From Ectocarpus siliculosus (taxonomy: Eukaryota > Sar > Phaeophyceae > Ectocarpales > Ectocarpaceae), in contig FN649732.1 in NCBI GenBank assembly GCA_000310025.1, forward strand, positions 1,631,770 through 1,695,769: DNA of 64,000 nucleotides. The letters are read 5' to 3'. Position numbers and translations under genes: made by a program. Shown piece after piece: positions 1 to 10,910 of this stretch. Each line of letters begins with the position of its first letter. Position 1 is the first letter of the stretch. The notes under the pieces were generated by a model, which ran no database searches, was not told the origin of the DNA, and saw only the letters and a list, made by a program, of their open reading frames with translations.

Positions 1-852
1 GGGTTCGCATCATCAAGGAAGGAGGGTGTTGAAAAAAATAAAAGTAGTATCTACAAGCGCTCTGGCTTCCTTGTCTTCGGCGAAGTTGACGCGGGAACGC
101 GGATCAAAAAGCTGTGATCAGATCACGCAAACATGGGCAGAACAAAGAGTTTAGTGGCCCGAGGAAAAAAAAACGTTCACATGCCGTGTCCTAGGATATA
201 TGTTTAGGCCTGACATGGAGGGGGGTTGCCACGACACAACAAAAGGAAAGAGACCAACACCCCGGCGACTTCACCCCAACCGTTCGATTGTTGCGCACAC
301 CTGCCTTTGGGTGCACTCCAGGGTGCTTGGTTCAAGCAAACCTGTTCATGCGCGCCCCAGGGCATTCTCAAAGGGTCGTCCTGCGGTAAATCCGTTCGAA
401 GTCCGTTCAGCCCCCGCAAGTTCCGTATCGTTCGTACATTGATCAAGTCACAACCATCCTCGGCCCATCTTGGACCGACCAATGCATGCGACTACCCTAT
501 GCCAGGGAAAGCACTACAACAATCCGTAGTTTGGTCGCGTTGAGGCCCTACTGGTGGATAAACTCCTAAACTCCACCTGATCAATGAACACGAGGATTGT
601 TCTTTGTCCGTCGAACGTCAAGACCCTCTGCATGTATACATAACCGTACCAGGCAACATGGACGTCTCCCGCTGTTGGGCCATGTTAAACTTTTCCCTGT
701 TATTACAACGAAGATACGCAAGCCCTGGTTCCTACACTGAGTCAACGTGGCCATCAAGCCCTCTCATTCGATCAGCGACATGACCCACCACCCGCTCGCA
801 GACACGCGTTTGTCGTTGTCCCGGGATCTTCGATGCCAAGATTCCGCCACTC
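1..852. other. Region downstream of SLD5; nothing recognised
   Basis: This stretch lies 3' of the minus-strand SLD5 stop codon. Reading frames on both strands are short and overlap each other, and none shows a recognisable motif or a convincing splice structure. It probably holds the SLD5 3' untranslated region and intergenic DNA. Confidence 0.5.
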
Positions 853-3800
853 TCATATCAAGTCAACGCGGCCGCCGAGCACTAGAGTCCTGATCGGACG
901 ATATCGCACGATGAACATGTCGCCCTGCCGGAGATCCATTGAGCTTTCTTCCCGCCCGGCCGCCTATGTTCCGCCGCGAAAAAAAAACGGGCGCAAGAGG
1001 GCACAGAGCACCGAGGGATAGCTTCAGCGTCGGTGCCTGATCACGGAAGCGTTGTATACGATGTGTGGCACGCATACGAAGGATGAACACGCACTTTTAG
1101 TGTGGTGCTGGCTGCAAGGTGTTCGGTGTTGTATATACCATGACCGAAGTTCTGAACCTAGGTGCTAATCCGAACCTGTCTTGCTGACGCAAGTGGATAG
1201 CTGCACGCGGCGGCTTGTCAGGAATCGCATAAAAAAACTGGCAAATACTGAATACACACGCCACTATCCGGCAAACAAATCGACCGGGACACGCAGAGTA
1301 GGTCACCTGACATGCATGGCACACCAGCAAACGTATAATCTCTCACGCAGGAAGAACTAAGACTTCCTACGTAGCACTGTTCACACATATCTGGCGGAAG
1401 CACGCAACACACTGGTTGAGAGGGTAGGAAATGGCGTTGCGATGAGTGAAACCAGGCGACCTTGGGCCCAAGACCAAGTACGACGCGGCTGCCTGATCTG
1501 TCAATTGGACACCTTCTCTCGACAAAACAATGAAGACTGCGAACCAATGGAGGCGACTCCAATGTCGGAGTACAAAAAAAAAACACTGAAAAGCTCCAGG
1601 GAGTGGCACAATCGCCGTTCATGCGCACCTCTCCGATCTGCACCAAGCCCACATCGTCCCGCGCGCGACAAACCACGAAGGTGTCTAAGTTAGGCTCCTG
1701 CACCATATTCTCCTCCTGGCTTGTGTTCGTCAAGGACCGGAAGTTGGAAGGCATCTGGTCGGATCATCAACAACAAGGCGGGAAGGGTCGGCACGAAAAA
1801 ATGGTGTCAAAATCAAGAGATTTTACCCCAGCAGCAGCTTCATAGGTAATGCTGTTGGTCTGTTGAGTGGTAGGGGTCTCCCGTTGCGTTCTTTCTGCTC
1901 TGGCGTGTGTGCATGGAACACAGCAGTAGTTGGAAAGTCGATCGAAACGACGAAAGCATCCTATGGGCGAACCATGCGTCGGGGCTACCTACGGGGTGAG
2001 GGAAGCACAACACTTTGTCTGCAGAGCTTCTGAGGGCTTCACCTGGCTGAGGCAAGTCCGGGTGAAGTGGTCCTCCAACATGTCCACGTATCCCTTGGCG
2101 TGTTCTCGCTCCCTGGGAAAAGACCAACAGGAAAGGAATTCGAAGGGCAGGGTCATCATTGGCACGGAGAAGCACCAAGTTCCAATACATCTGTCAGAAC
2201 AAAAGCGGACAGCTTCCCGAACAAATACTACGGAATGCCCCCACGTAATGCACGTGTCATGCGTACACTTGATGGGGCTCTAGACCCCTAAGAGTCTCGC
2301 TTCAACGACAGGACCTTGGGCATTGCGGCCGGTAGGTGCGAAAACATGAATCACACAACAGGAGCAACGAGGAGGCCTGCGACCTCGGCTTGGTGTCCCG
2401 ATGTGAAGTAGGACCTGCACAGAGACATTTGAGTGGAAGCGAGAAATACCGTGACTAAAATCTTCCGCAAGTACCGCTATTGTGCCCACGTCGTGCCTCC
2501 CTCTTTCCCGGCCACCATCGCCGCCACGAGACCACAACGACCACGACAAAAGAGAACTACGAAATCATACAATAAAAATGTTATCCGAGGCAGGATCTCC
2601 AACCCTGCCAGCAGGCTTTCCAGAAACTCAAAACCTTCCGACGGGCATTCCCAAAAACACCTCTCAAACTCACAAACAGGAATCGAGATCTACCTGTCTG
2701 ACAAGCGGCCCTGCATTTCCCCATCCACGGTGGCCAGCACGTGCAGAGCGTCCCTCTCCACCTTGCGGAGGCGTGTCCTGAGGTACTTGGACAGGGAGTA
2801 GCGGAGGCGGTCCAGCTCCATCTGGTACAGCGATGCAGAAAACGCCTCCTCGGGAGAAGCCCTGTTCGACGTTTCAAAACCAGAACAAAATCGGCAGTGA
2901 ACGAAATATTCCAGATTCAAACTTCCGTTTCCTTTAGGCGTGACAGCTGCGGTTATATTGGAGAAAGTTCCCACTGCCATGCTTTCTCTCAACTGCCGCG
3001 AGGAAGAGTGGGTAATCATTCCCCTTAGGCCACGATCGAATTCCTTACGAAACCAAACGGCGCTGGCTGAACAGCGGCGCGAGGTGGAGTTGAACTCATC
3101 ACTCGATCTCCCAACGGTTTCAACGATGCATTTAGACCATGGTGGGCTAACATATCTGGTAAGACTAGAAAATAAAATGTACACGGTGTCTCGCCAAAAG
3201 AAACACGAGGCATCGTACGGAGTATTGCTGAGACCAACTGTTTTCGTGGTGAAACGCCAAAAGGCCAAACGACTCCGGGAACCCCAGCGGCAAGCACGTG
3301 AGAGAAGCCCCCGATGTTGTTTCCGAAGGTGCACTTACAGGGACATGTACCGTCTGACTGCAGAGAAAACAGCATCACAAGTGGCAACAGACGCTAGCAT
3401 TTCGCAGCCGCACCGGACGGTGTCCAACTTAGACATGATTGATATCGGTGAGAAGGCTCTGTAAGGACGAGGACCGCAGGCATACGTGGATGCCTTCCTT
3501 GCACCCAGGGCTAATAATTGATTCGTTCGAGTCCCCCCAACCTCATCTATTTGGGGACATGCTGGCAAGTGCATACGGACATGTATGTCAACTTCAGAAC
3601 ACCGCAGCTACGTGAAGCCGCTAGCGGGAGTGAAGACAAGCCAAGTGGGGCGGCAAATCTGGCTGGCTCCCTCGCGCGCCTGTACCGAAAAAAAACGGTC
3701 CTTCCGTATCAGTGCGTCAAAACACGCCGAGACCGATCCCAAGGGGGGAGGTAACCTACGGAAACCCGCACCCGCAAGCGCTGAACATCCGACAGCTCTC

Positions 3801-5757
3801 TCACCTGGCGTCATCCACTATTTCCTGCTGGTTCTCGACCTGCTGGATAAGGTCCGACACCAGGTGCTCGTCCACCTTTAGCAGCTCCGGCGCGCTTACC
3901 TCATTTCTCCACAACGTCCTGCTCAAACCAAACGCAAAAAACGGCCTTGAGAGTCCGGCCACCGAGAGAGCCAGAGTATTCCACCCGCTAGCGTGTCGCT
4001 GGCGTCGCGAGTAATTATAGCTCATGCATGTGTGTTCGTTCGATTTGTCACAGGCGTTGTTAGCGGCTTGTGATTAATTAATGCCCAAAGCAGCATGCGC
4101 GGGCGTGCGGTGTGGTGCACACCCGGAGACCACGCAAGAGCGGAAAAAATATTTCTTTCGCGGCGTCCTCCCGAAGGTTGGAGTCACCCTGAAAAAATGC
4201 TTTTTGACACTGGTCTCTAAAAGTTCAGCATCACCCACGGGGGTATTTTCTGTACCCGGTTGGTGGCAAGGAGGCCTGGACAACGACACAAAAGTCCGGC
4301 CGCCACCACCGCTGCGGAACGCTTGCCAAGTCACCGCGCGCCAACGCGTGAGCTCTAACACTGTCCAACACCTCTGTGCCGCACTTCAAGCTACCGTGCT
4401 TGACTGTTTCTGAGGCGGTGTTTTGTCGCACCCGCGGGCTCTCGAGGCATGTACGGCGTGGACGCGCCGCGGGCGAGCTTGAACCACATCCGCAAACGGC
4501 ATCGGAGGTATTCCGCGCTCTGGCGGCGGTACCTAAACGCCTGGCGTCGAGGGCTCGGGTCGGCACCCTTGGACAAACCTCTTCACCTACCTCTTTCCGG
4601 TACGGATCCCTCGACGAAATCTTCAAATGTCCACAACGGCGACCGAAAAAGACATGGCGCCGCCATGCTGTTCTAAGCAAGATTGTGTTAACCGTTATCG
4701 CAGGTGTGGTAGCATCACGTCGGTCGTTTCGATACGGGTGGCAAGGGGGGGGTCTCTCTTGCTTGGTAGATGAGAAGTGCACGGATGAAACGTCGACAGC
4801 CCGAGACCGGACAAAGCTAAGGCTAGTCGAGGACCACGAAGAAAGGACAACAAGAAGACAACAAACGGAAGGAAGTGCTTAAAAAAGACAAGAAGACAAC
4901 AAACGGAGGGAAGTGCTCAACTAAGAGACTTCTTGTGCGGGAGGCTTCGCGAAAGCAACGTGCACAGCAGTAGCACAACCAAGCTTGCTGTAGATTGCCG
5001 AAGGCTGCGCAAACAGTGGCGTACGCAGCATCAGCACCAAGCTTGCTGTAGATCGAAAAATGTACACAGAAGTAGCACCAAGCTTGCGACAGGAGAGAAA
5101 CGGCCTCACCCGCCATGTAGAGCCGCCCCCCTCCTCCAAAACGATCAAAAACGCAGTCGCCTGCACGTCCAATACCTCAACTTCGCCACGTCCTCGTTAA
5201 GATCCGAATCATCTAGCGGTTCCGTCCCTCCGTTCTTCAGGTCAAACAGGGTGTCCTGCAAGACGCCCGTACGGAAAAAAGCGAGCGTTTCACCCCGGTC
5301 ATCAAGGGCTCGAGGGACTGTTCTCGTCAAAGGCCGCATCAGTCCACACCGGTACAGTATCCCCGGAAGGCTAGCGTGGTCAAGATATGTACTTGTGCTT
5401 GCTCTACAGTATATTCCTCTGGCCACCCCCTTCGAGCAAAGCCTTGACTACACGCGACAGTTGTTGGTCAAAGACTACGAAACACCTCAATAGTGCCTGC
5501 TACGTTCCGCGCTGATTCTGTGATGAGCTGTACGGGAAAAAATCCCGCCGAACGAAAGACGTCTGCACGCGTGGTGCTTGTTCTCTCTGGCGCAAAATTA
5601 TGCCGCTTTGCACACCGTGGGGCACTCGAGCTTCGAAACTAGACCCAATAAGGACGCACAGCTTCATGTACAAGATGGCGGTCCTCCGTAATACTGCCGT
5701 TTATCCTATGCACACCTTGTCCTGCGGTCCAGCCTCCGAAGCGATCTCATCTTCCAT
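853..5757 (-). CDS. SLD5: GINS complex subunit SLD5 (GINS4/PSF4)
   Basis: SLD5 is one of four subunits of GINS, which joins Cdc45 and Mcm2-7 to form the replicative CMG helicase in the nucleus. Eight minus-strand exons fit with consistent phases: 5716-5757, 5176-5255, 3805-3918, 2694-2861, 2043-2112, 1629-1754 and 853-963, with 5716-5757 holding the start codon (seven coding blocks in all). The product is 236 aa, against about 223 aa in human GINS4. Family features seen are an acidic N-terminus, a W-x-N-E then APELL block (residues 44-53), the A-domain helix with LYQMELDRLRY and YLRTRLRKVE (residues 90-113), PNLDTFVVCR (179-188), and a C-terminal B-domain strand ending in GRVDLI. All introns are GT-AG. 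The 14-codon first exon is the least certain part, but it supplies the expected acidic start and has a phase-0 donor. The next gene is 5 kb upstream. Confidence 0.93.
4847..4924. repeat. Tandem duplication, ~38 bp x 2
   Basis: Two neighbouring copies of a purine-rich ~38 bp unit (4847-4886 and 4887-4924) differ at only a few bases. They lie in SLD5 intron 2. No coding role is seen. Confidence 0.7.
4967..5091. repeat. Short imperfect repeats with AGCACCAAGCTTG core
   Basis: Three imperfect copies of a ~20 bp unit built around AGCACCAAGCTTGCTGTAGA lie in SLD5 intron 2, close to the acceptor side of exon 2. Confidence 0.55.
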
Positions 5758-8642
5758 ATTCTCGAGCGCTGACCGCTGTCCGCCAGAGGGGCTCTGTCCG
5801 CCAACGACTCTGGATCCAACTTGCGTACCCCGTCTCCAAAAAGCAGCAATAGAGTATGGCGGTCGGCACTGAGCAGCACCACCCAACTGCCAAGAGTGCT
5901 GAGGAAGTTCAACCGCTTCTTGCCTAAGGCAGATGAAATGCTGTAGCTGCCGCCCTGAAGTCGTCAATGCCAACCAGTGCCGATCTCCGTTCTCTCCGGT
6001 CTGTTGGCTCTTGTTCACTTGTCAGTTCTGGTCCCTACTTCAAGCACGAAAACAGTGGGGTGCCGACCGAACGTTGGAAGGGGCCGTTCCACCGGTTGTT
6101 GGAGTTCCTGAGCCCTCTCGTGCGGTAGATACATGAACATAAGTCTCGAGTAGCCTGCACACTATAGCTGCATTGGACGTGACTTCGCTTATCAGACTAC
6201 AGTAGGCATTGAAAAGTATGCCACAATCAATCGCGCGCACGACCCAGTTGTATAGAGTACAGAGTTCGGCAGGAGGCTGGTAGGCCTTCCCCGGTCTATT
6301 TTGTTGAAGTTGGCGGCGCAAGTTGCGCCTGTGGTGGAACCGTCAAGGAGCCACAGCAAAGCGAGTTGAATTGGGCAACATCTTCTCATCCTAGAAAATA
6401 AGGCTATTTCGACCAGAATATTTTCTTGTGTGTGATGCCCGATCGGAGCTCTTCACAGGCAAGGGGCGAGGCCGTATGGATAAAAGGGGACATGCGACCA
6501 TGCAGCGGGTGATCGGCAAGAACAAAAACAAAAACAGAGTCGAGACAGCAGCAGCAGTGTCGGTATAGCGTTAGGAATTTCTGAATGGCAGACTGGCCAA
6601 AACGAGCCCACCACACATGCAGACGATGTAAAAGGGCGCATACACCAACGGTTGCATGCATAGAGCTAGATGCACTGGGTCGAGCAGCCTGGTGTGTAGA
6701 CTAGTCTACAAAATGTAACGGAGATGACCGCCTCCGGCTACATGAGGGGAACACCTTCCTCTTACTACCAGTTGAAGCGTGCTAGAGTTCTTACTTCGGC
6801 AGGGTGGATAACAGCTCCTCCCAACGGTGCAGTAATCGCCTGAAGCCAGAACATGCATTGTTGGCGAGCGGATTCAACATGACCTGAATTTTCTAAAAGC
6901 TGAGCCTAATCCTACACAGCAGGCAGGAGGCGACGAGTGTTGCAACGACCCGGTACACCGGCAAAAAATGAACCAAAACCAACCACGTCCCGTAGGCTCA
7001 ACACCAAAATACCCTGCAACACATCAACTACAGCAAGTGGACCCATGTTGCTACGGCGCTCAGCATCGACAGTAGAGAGGGACGTGGCATGCCCGAAAAC
7101 GCGAAAAATGAAGAATTCGCGCAGACATTTTGAATTTGAATTCCCCCGCTCTTTTTGCAACCACCCCAGCCCAAGCTGTAACAGCATCTGCGGTGCGACA
7201 GACGGTGCAGTCATTGGCTACGAGACAAGTGAGTCTTACCGAAAGGAGGCAATAGGTGGTAGCTGTCCAGGCGTGAAGGTGCGTTGTGGTGCGACCTCTT
7301 TGACTCTCGACCTTAGTCTGCGCTCGCGAAATGCCTCTGCCGAAACCCAGGATCTCCGACGGAGAGCGTGCCGGATCTCCGGAGAGCGTACGGTAAGTTT
7401 TCCGTTTAGTCTTCCTCTTGAAAATAGCAGCTGGAATAGCATCGAGAGTGGAGAGACAGCGCTTACACTCTGGGGTTGAGCGCTTTGGTGAGGCATCGAC
7501 TTCCTCACCTGATCAGCAAGCGCGTTTTGACGTGCTTATCGTAGGTTTCGGAAGCACTGAACGTCCAAGACTGCACACTGCACACTGCCAGTGAGTGTAC
7601 ACGAGTGGGACACAGGGTTAAAACAGAGTGCCTCCGACGCATTCGGCGCGTAGCGCCGAACGTGCCGAATGTGCCGAATGTGCCGGAGGTACGTCGGCGG
7701 CCGCCGCAGGCGCCGCGAGCCCTCCCCAGGAGCCGCCGGAGGGGACCCCGGAGGGGAAAAATTTGGGGAGTGTGCTTAATTTGGATCACTTTCTATAGCT
7801 AAATTTATTTGAGGTCCATCCGACCGGATTTTTTTGCCTTTTTCGAGCCCTGGTCCGCAATATGCGCAAATCGACACAGACAGATAGATTCAAATGTTTC
7901 GTAGGAACATGGGTATTTCGAACTTAACAGTACACACACGCGCGGGCTGACGGGTTTTGGTGTCATCATGTTGCGTATTTATGCCGTTTCCAAGCATCTC
8001 TCATGAATGGCTCGATGCCGTCCATCCGTGACACCTCACTCAGCTCAGGCAAGGAGTCGTTCTCCTCCTCGATGCATTCGTGCATGAAACATCTATGAAA
8101 CATCTTGTACCCATGTCGACCACCAGCGGCAGTAGTTAGACCAGCCAATCGTCGCTAAGATACGCACTGCTGTGTGCGCATGATGTGTGTCTATTATTAT
8201 GTAGCATCGACCGCGCTAACCGGCTGACCAATGAAAAGACGTCGTCAGTCAGTGCGGTTGAAAACACGAAACACTTCTCAATGTCATTAACTGGGACCCC
8301 GTGAGGGGGCGGCATGGGGGAGATTAATCTCTTCTCCGGGTCATACACAGAAACGGTAGCAACGGAAGAAACCTTCACTAGTTTACGTGTCTGTTCGTGG
8401 TTTCGTGGTTGCGCGGATGGTGTTTTCGCCGCATGTTGGTGGGGCTGGGGGATCTGCAGAATTATTGCAGGCCCAAAAATCGACGAGATCGCTTGGAGTT
8501 ATCGGGGGCAGGCAAACACGGGGGCGTGCCGCCGAATTGAGACGATCCTCAAAAAAAATTCGGCGCCGAGACAATCCAATTTTCGGGGGAGCGCCGACAG
8601 CGCCGACAACTTGTTTAACCCTGGTTGGAGACCGCGTGCTAA

Positions 8643-8839
8643 GTAGGTAACGTAAGATATCACACCCACTGCACCGATTTTCAAAGCTCGATCTCTCCAC
8701 AGCAAAACGGCGGCATCGAACCTGTCTCATCGAGAGGTTTCCGAAAATATATCGTTCCATTCATGTATCCGCTTCTCGTGGTGGAGTGGAGTAATCGGGC
8801 TTTGAAAATCGGTCCAGTGGTGGTATCTTGTGCCATCTA
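8643..8839. mobile_element. MITE family A, full copy
   Basis: A ~197 bp element with long terminal inverted repeats. The left end reads GTAGGTAACGTAAGATATCA, then a CACCC run, then GATTTTCAAAGC. The right end is its reverse complement with few mismatches (GCTTTGAAAATC, then GGTGGTATCTTG). There is no coding capacity. Related copies or ends lie near 10.67, 19.3, 25.0, 27.1 and 61.95 kb. The transposase superfamily cannot be assigned from this sequence alone. Confidence 0.75.
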
Positions 8840-10667
8840 CGCTATTTGAACGGCCTATGAGCACACAGCTTGCCGGGGGGGGGCAGACAGGAGGGACGGA
8901 AACGCTGGAGTATTTTCTCTCTCTCGAACTTGTATCCACCTTTCCGAGGACGTGTTTGTTTCCGTTTGTCCACGAGAAGGGCAGGAGCAGTGCCTTCATT
9001 ATCGTGGCGTTTACTTGCGACGATGCGCTTTCCACCTCTTGGTGTTGCCAACTAATCACTAGGCGATCGGCAAGTAGTGCCAGGGAAATCGTGAGAATGG
9101 CATGGGCACAGCCTCCATCTTGTTGAGAGAGGCAAGGATTCATGTTAGGAGAGTCGGGCCGGCACAAAAAAAGTGGCGTCACTCGACTTGCCACAGTTCG
9201 GTGCACATGTGAGCGCACGCCGGGCATGCCGTGCATGGCGTGGTTCTGGTTAGTCCTGTGCTCTGCTCAAGGCTGACCATCTTCCAGGCTGGCGATAGAA
9301 AAACATGACGGATCTCTCCATCTCTCCGACCCCGACCCCCCACCTTCCCCCTCTCTCTCCGAACCTTACATAGATCTATGAGTACCATCCTCATGCTGCA
9401 CACATTCTTCAACTTGATCTTGTTCAACAGTATACCTCTCAACTCACACACGTCGTGCGGTGCTACGTTAAGGTTTACTCGCCACTACACGCCCACGACC
9501 TCGATTGACATGTCCGATGTTCGGCGACACGGGGCTCAGGATACGTCCGATCCCGCCTACAAATTTGAGGTATAATATTTTCTTCTCTCTCTAGGCTTCA
9601 CCCACGCCATAGTTCTCGACACAAGCGCGCTAAACGTTTGCGAGAAACCCAACAAAGTTCTAGAAGGTGTTACGATATGGGCAGCATCCACTCCACTGTC
9701 GTCATGCCTTGCCTAACGGGGATGATGGATGGATACAACAGTCACCGCGCTCAACAGAACCGACTTGAAGACATACAACATGGACAGCCCCACACCCTGG
9801 TTCACTGGGCACATGCGTACCTATCCGGCATTTTGCCGGTCCAAGCAAACGCGACTTCTAACCCTTTCGTGAAGTATTTACAAAGGCTTTCCGATGAAAC
9901 AACCACAGCTCACAGACAAGTGCTCCCTACCGATCGACCGTTGCAGCTGCCGCAAGCAGAGCTTGCGGTTCCCTATCTGCGTGTCCCACTGCACACTCCC
10001 ACCACTCCAACAACCGGAAAAAAACACCCGCTTGGCACACCAAAACCACCATCACAATCTACACCACCATGTTCCTTACAGGGCTAGAATATACAGGTCT
10101 CTCTTTCTACCTTTAGCTTGCGAGAAACTCACACACCACCATCTAAAGCTCGAATCCCCTGTCTGTTCCACCCAGCGTCGTGTTTCGAAATTGCGCTTAG
10201 AATGCGATCCCCTTGTTCAAGCGACATTGAGATACCTGCCCGGACCTTCAGAAGCGGCTGACTAGTCATGTACAATCATCCTATTGCACAGGGGGCGCAC
10301 CCCTAGAACCCTACATAATGCTATGGCTGGGGGGTCAAACGCGCACGACCGCATTTCCGTTGTCCCCAAATCCTGAAAATGCAGTCCAGTATCGAAACCA
10401 AAGATACCTGACCCCTCCCGTTACGCCTGGTCCGTCACCCACACATGAGCGCCACCGGCAGGCAGGCAGCCGGCCCCGCTCGAAGAATGGGCGACGCAGA
10501 CCGTCGCTTTGCGCAAGATATCGGAAGCATGGCAACAAAGAGGCATGCGTTTCCATCACGATAGCCTCTGCTCGCTCTGCAGGCTTGCGAGAGGTTGCTT
10601 CAAGACACGAGCTTGCGTAGATGTGCCTCGTTTTGGCCGAGAGAGGTTCGACGCTACCGTGAAGTAT

Positions 10668-10700
10668 CGTAGGTTGCGCAAGATACCACCCCCCCTTTAT
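10668..10700. mobile_element. MITE family A, isolated end
   Basis: The stretch GTAGGTTGCGCAAGATACCA followed by a C run matches the outer terminus of the 8643-8839 element. No opposing terminus was found nearby, so this is probably a solo or eroded end. Confidence 0.45.
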
Positions 10701-10910
10701 TCGACGAATATCACCACAAACGAGTGCACAACCCCCACCCCGCAAGTGTCACAACAAACGAGAAAGCTACCCACGTCGAACCCGCTACATTCGACGAGGC
10801 AATGGCGGTGGCGAAGGAAGCCTATAGTAGTCCCCTTCGAGAGAGCTTCAGGAAGAGTTGTCATCCGCTACGCCCAGCTTCGTCGCGCCACTGTTGCCCC
10901 CTCCGCCGCT

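Larger units (their letters stand above)
5758..10910. other. Intergenic region between SLD5 and the lipase gene; no gene recognised
   Basis: No frame here gives a recognisable protein or a phased exon chain. Visible features are a GC-rich patch with repeated TGCCGAA units (about 7620-7760), one full MITE (8643-8839), a CT-rich tract (about 9330-9360) and one isolated MITE end (about 10668). The minus strand at 7966-8378 has two overlapping frames of moderate length that could be a decayed gene, but nothing identifies them. Confidence 0.45.

Noticed and set aside
3500-3560. GTTCGAGTCCC as a tRNA B-box
   Set aside because: No acceptor, D or anticodon stems can be formed around it.
7966-8378. 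Two overlapping minus-strand frames that together look like a frameshifted ~130-residue protein
   Set aside because: They have no ATG at the expected place, no recognised motif and no supporting splice sites. They were kept only as a remark in the intergenic entry.
10724-10860. Plus-strand peptide with EPATFDEAMAVAKEAY as a possible retrotransposon polymerase fragment
   Set aside because: The similarity is too short and vague, and no flanking reverse-transcriptase motifs are present.
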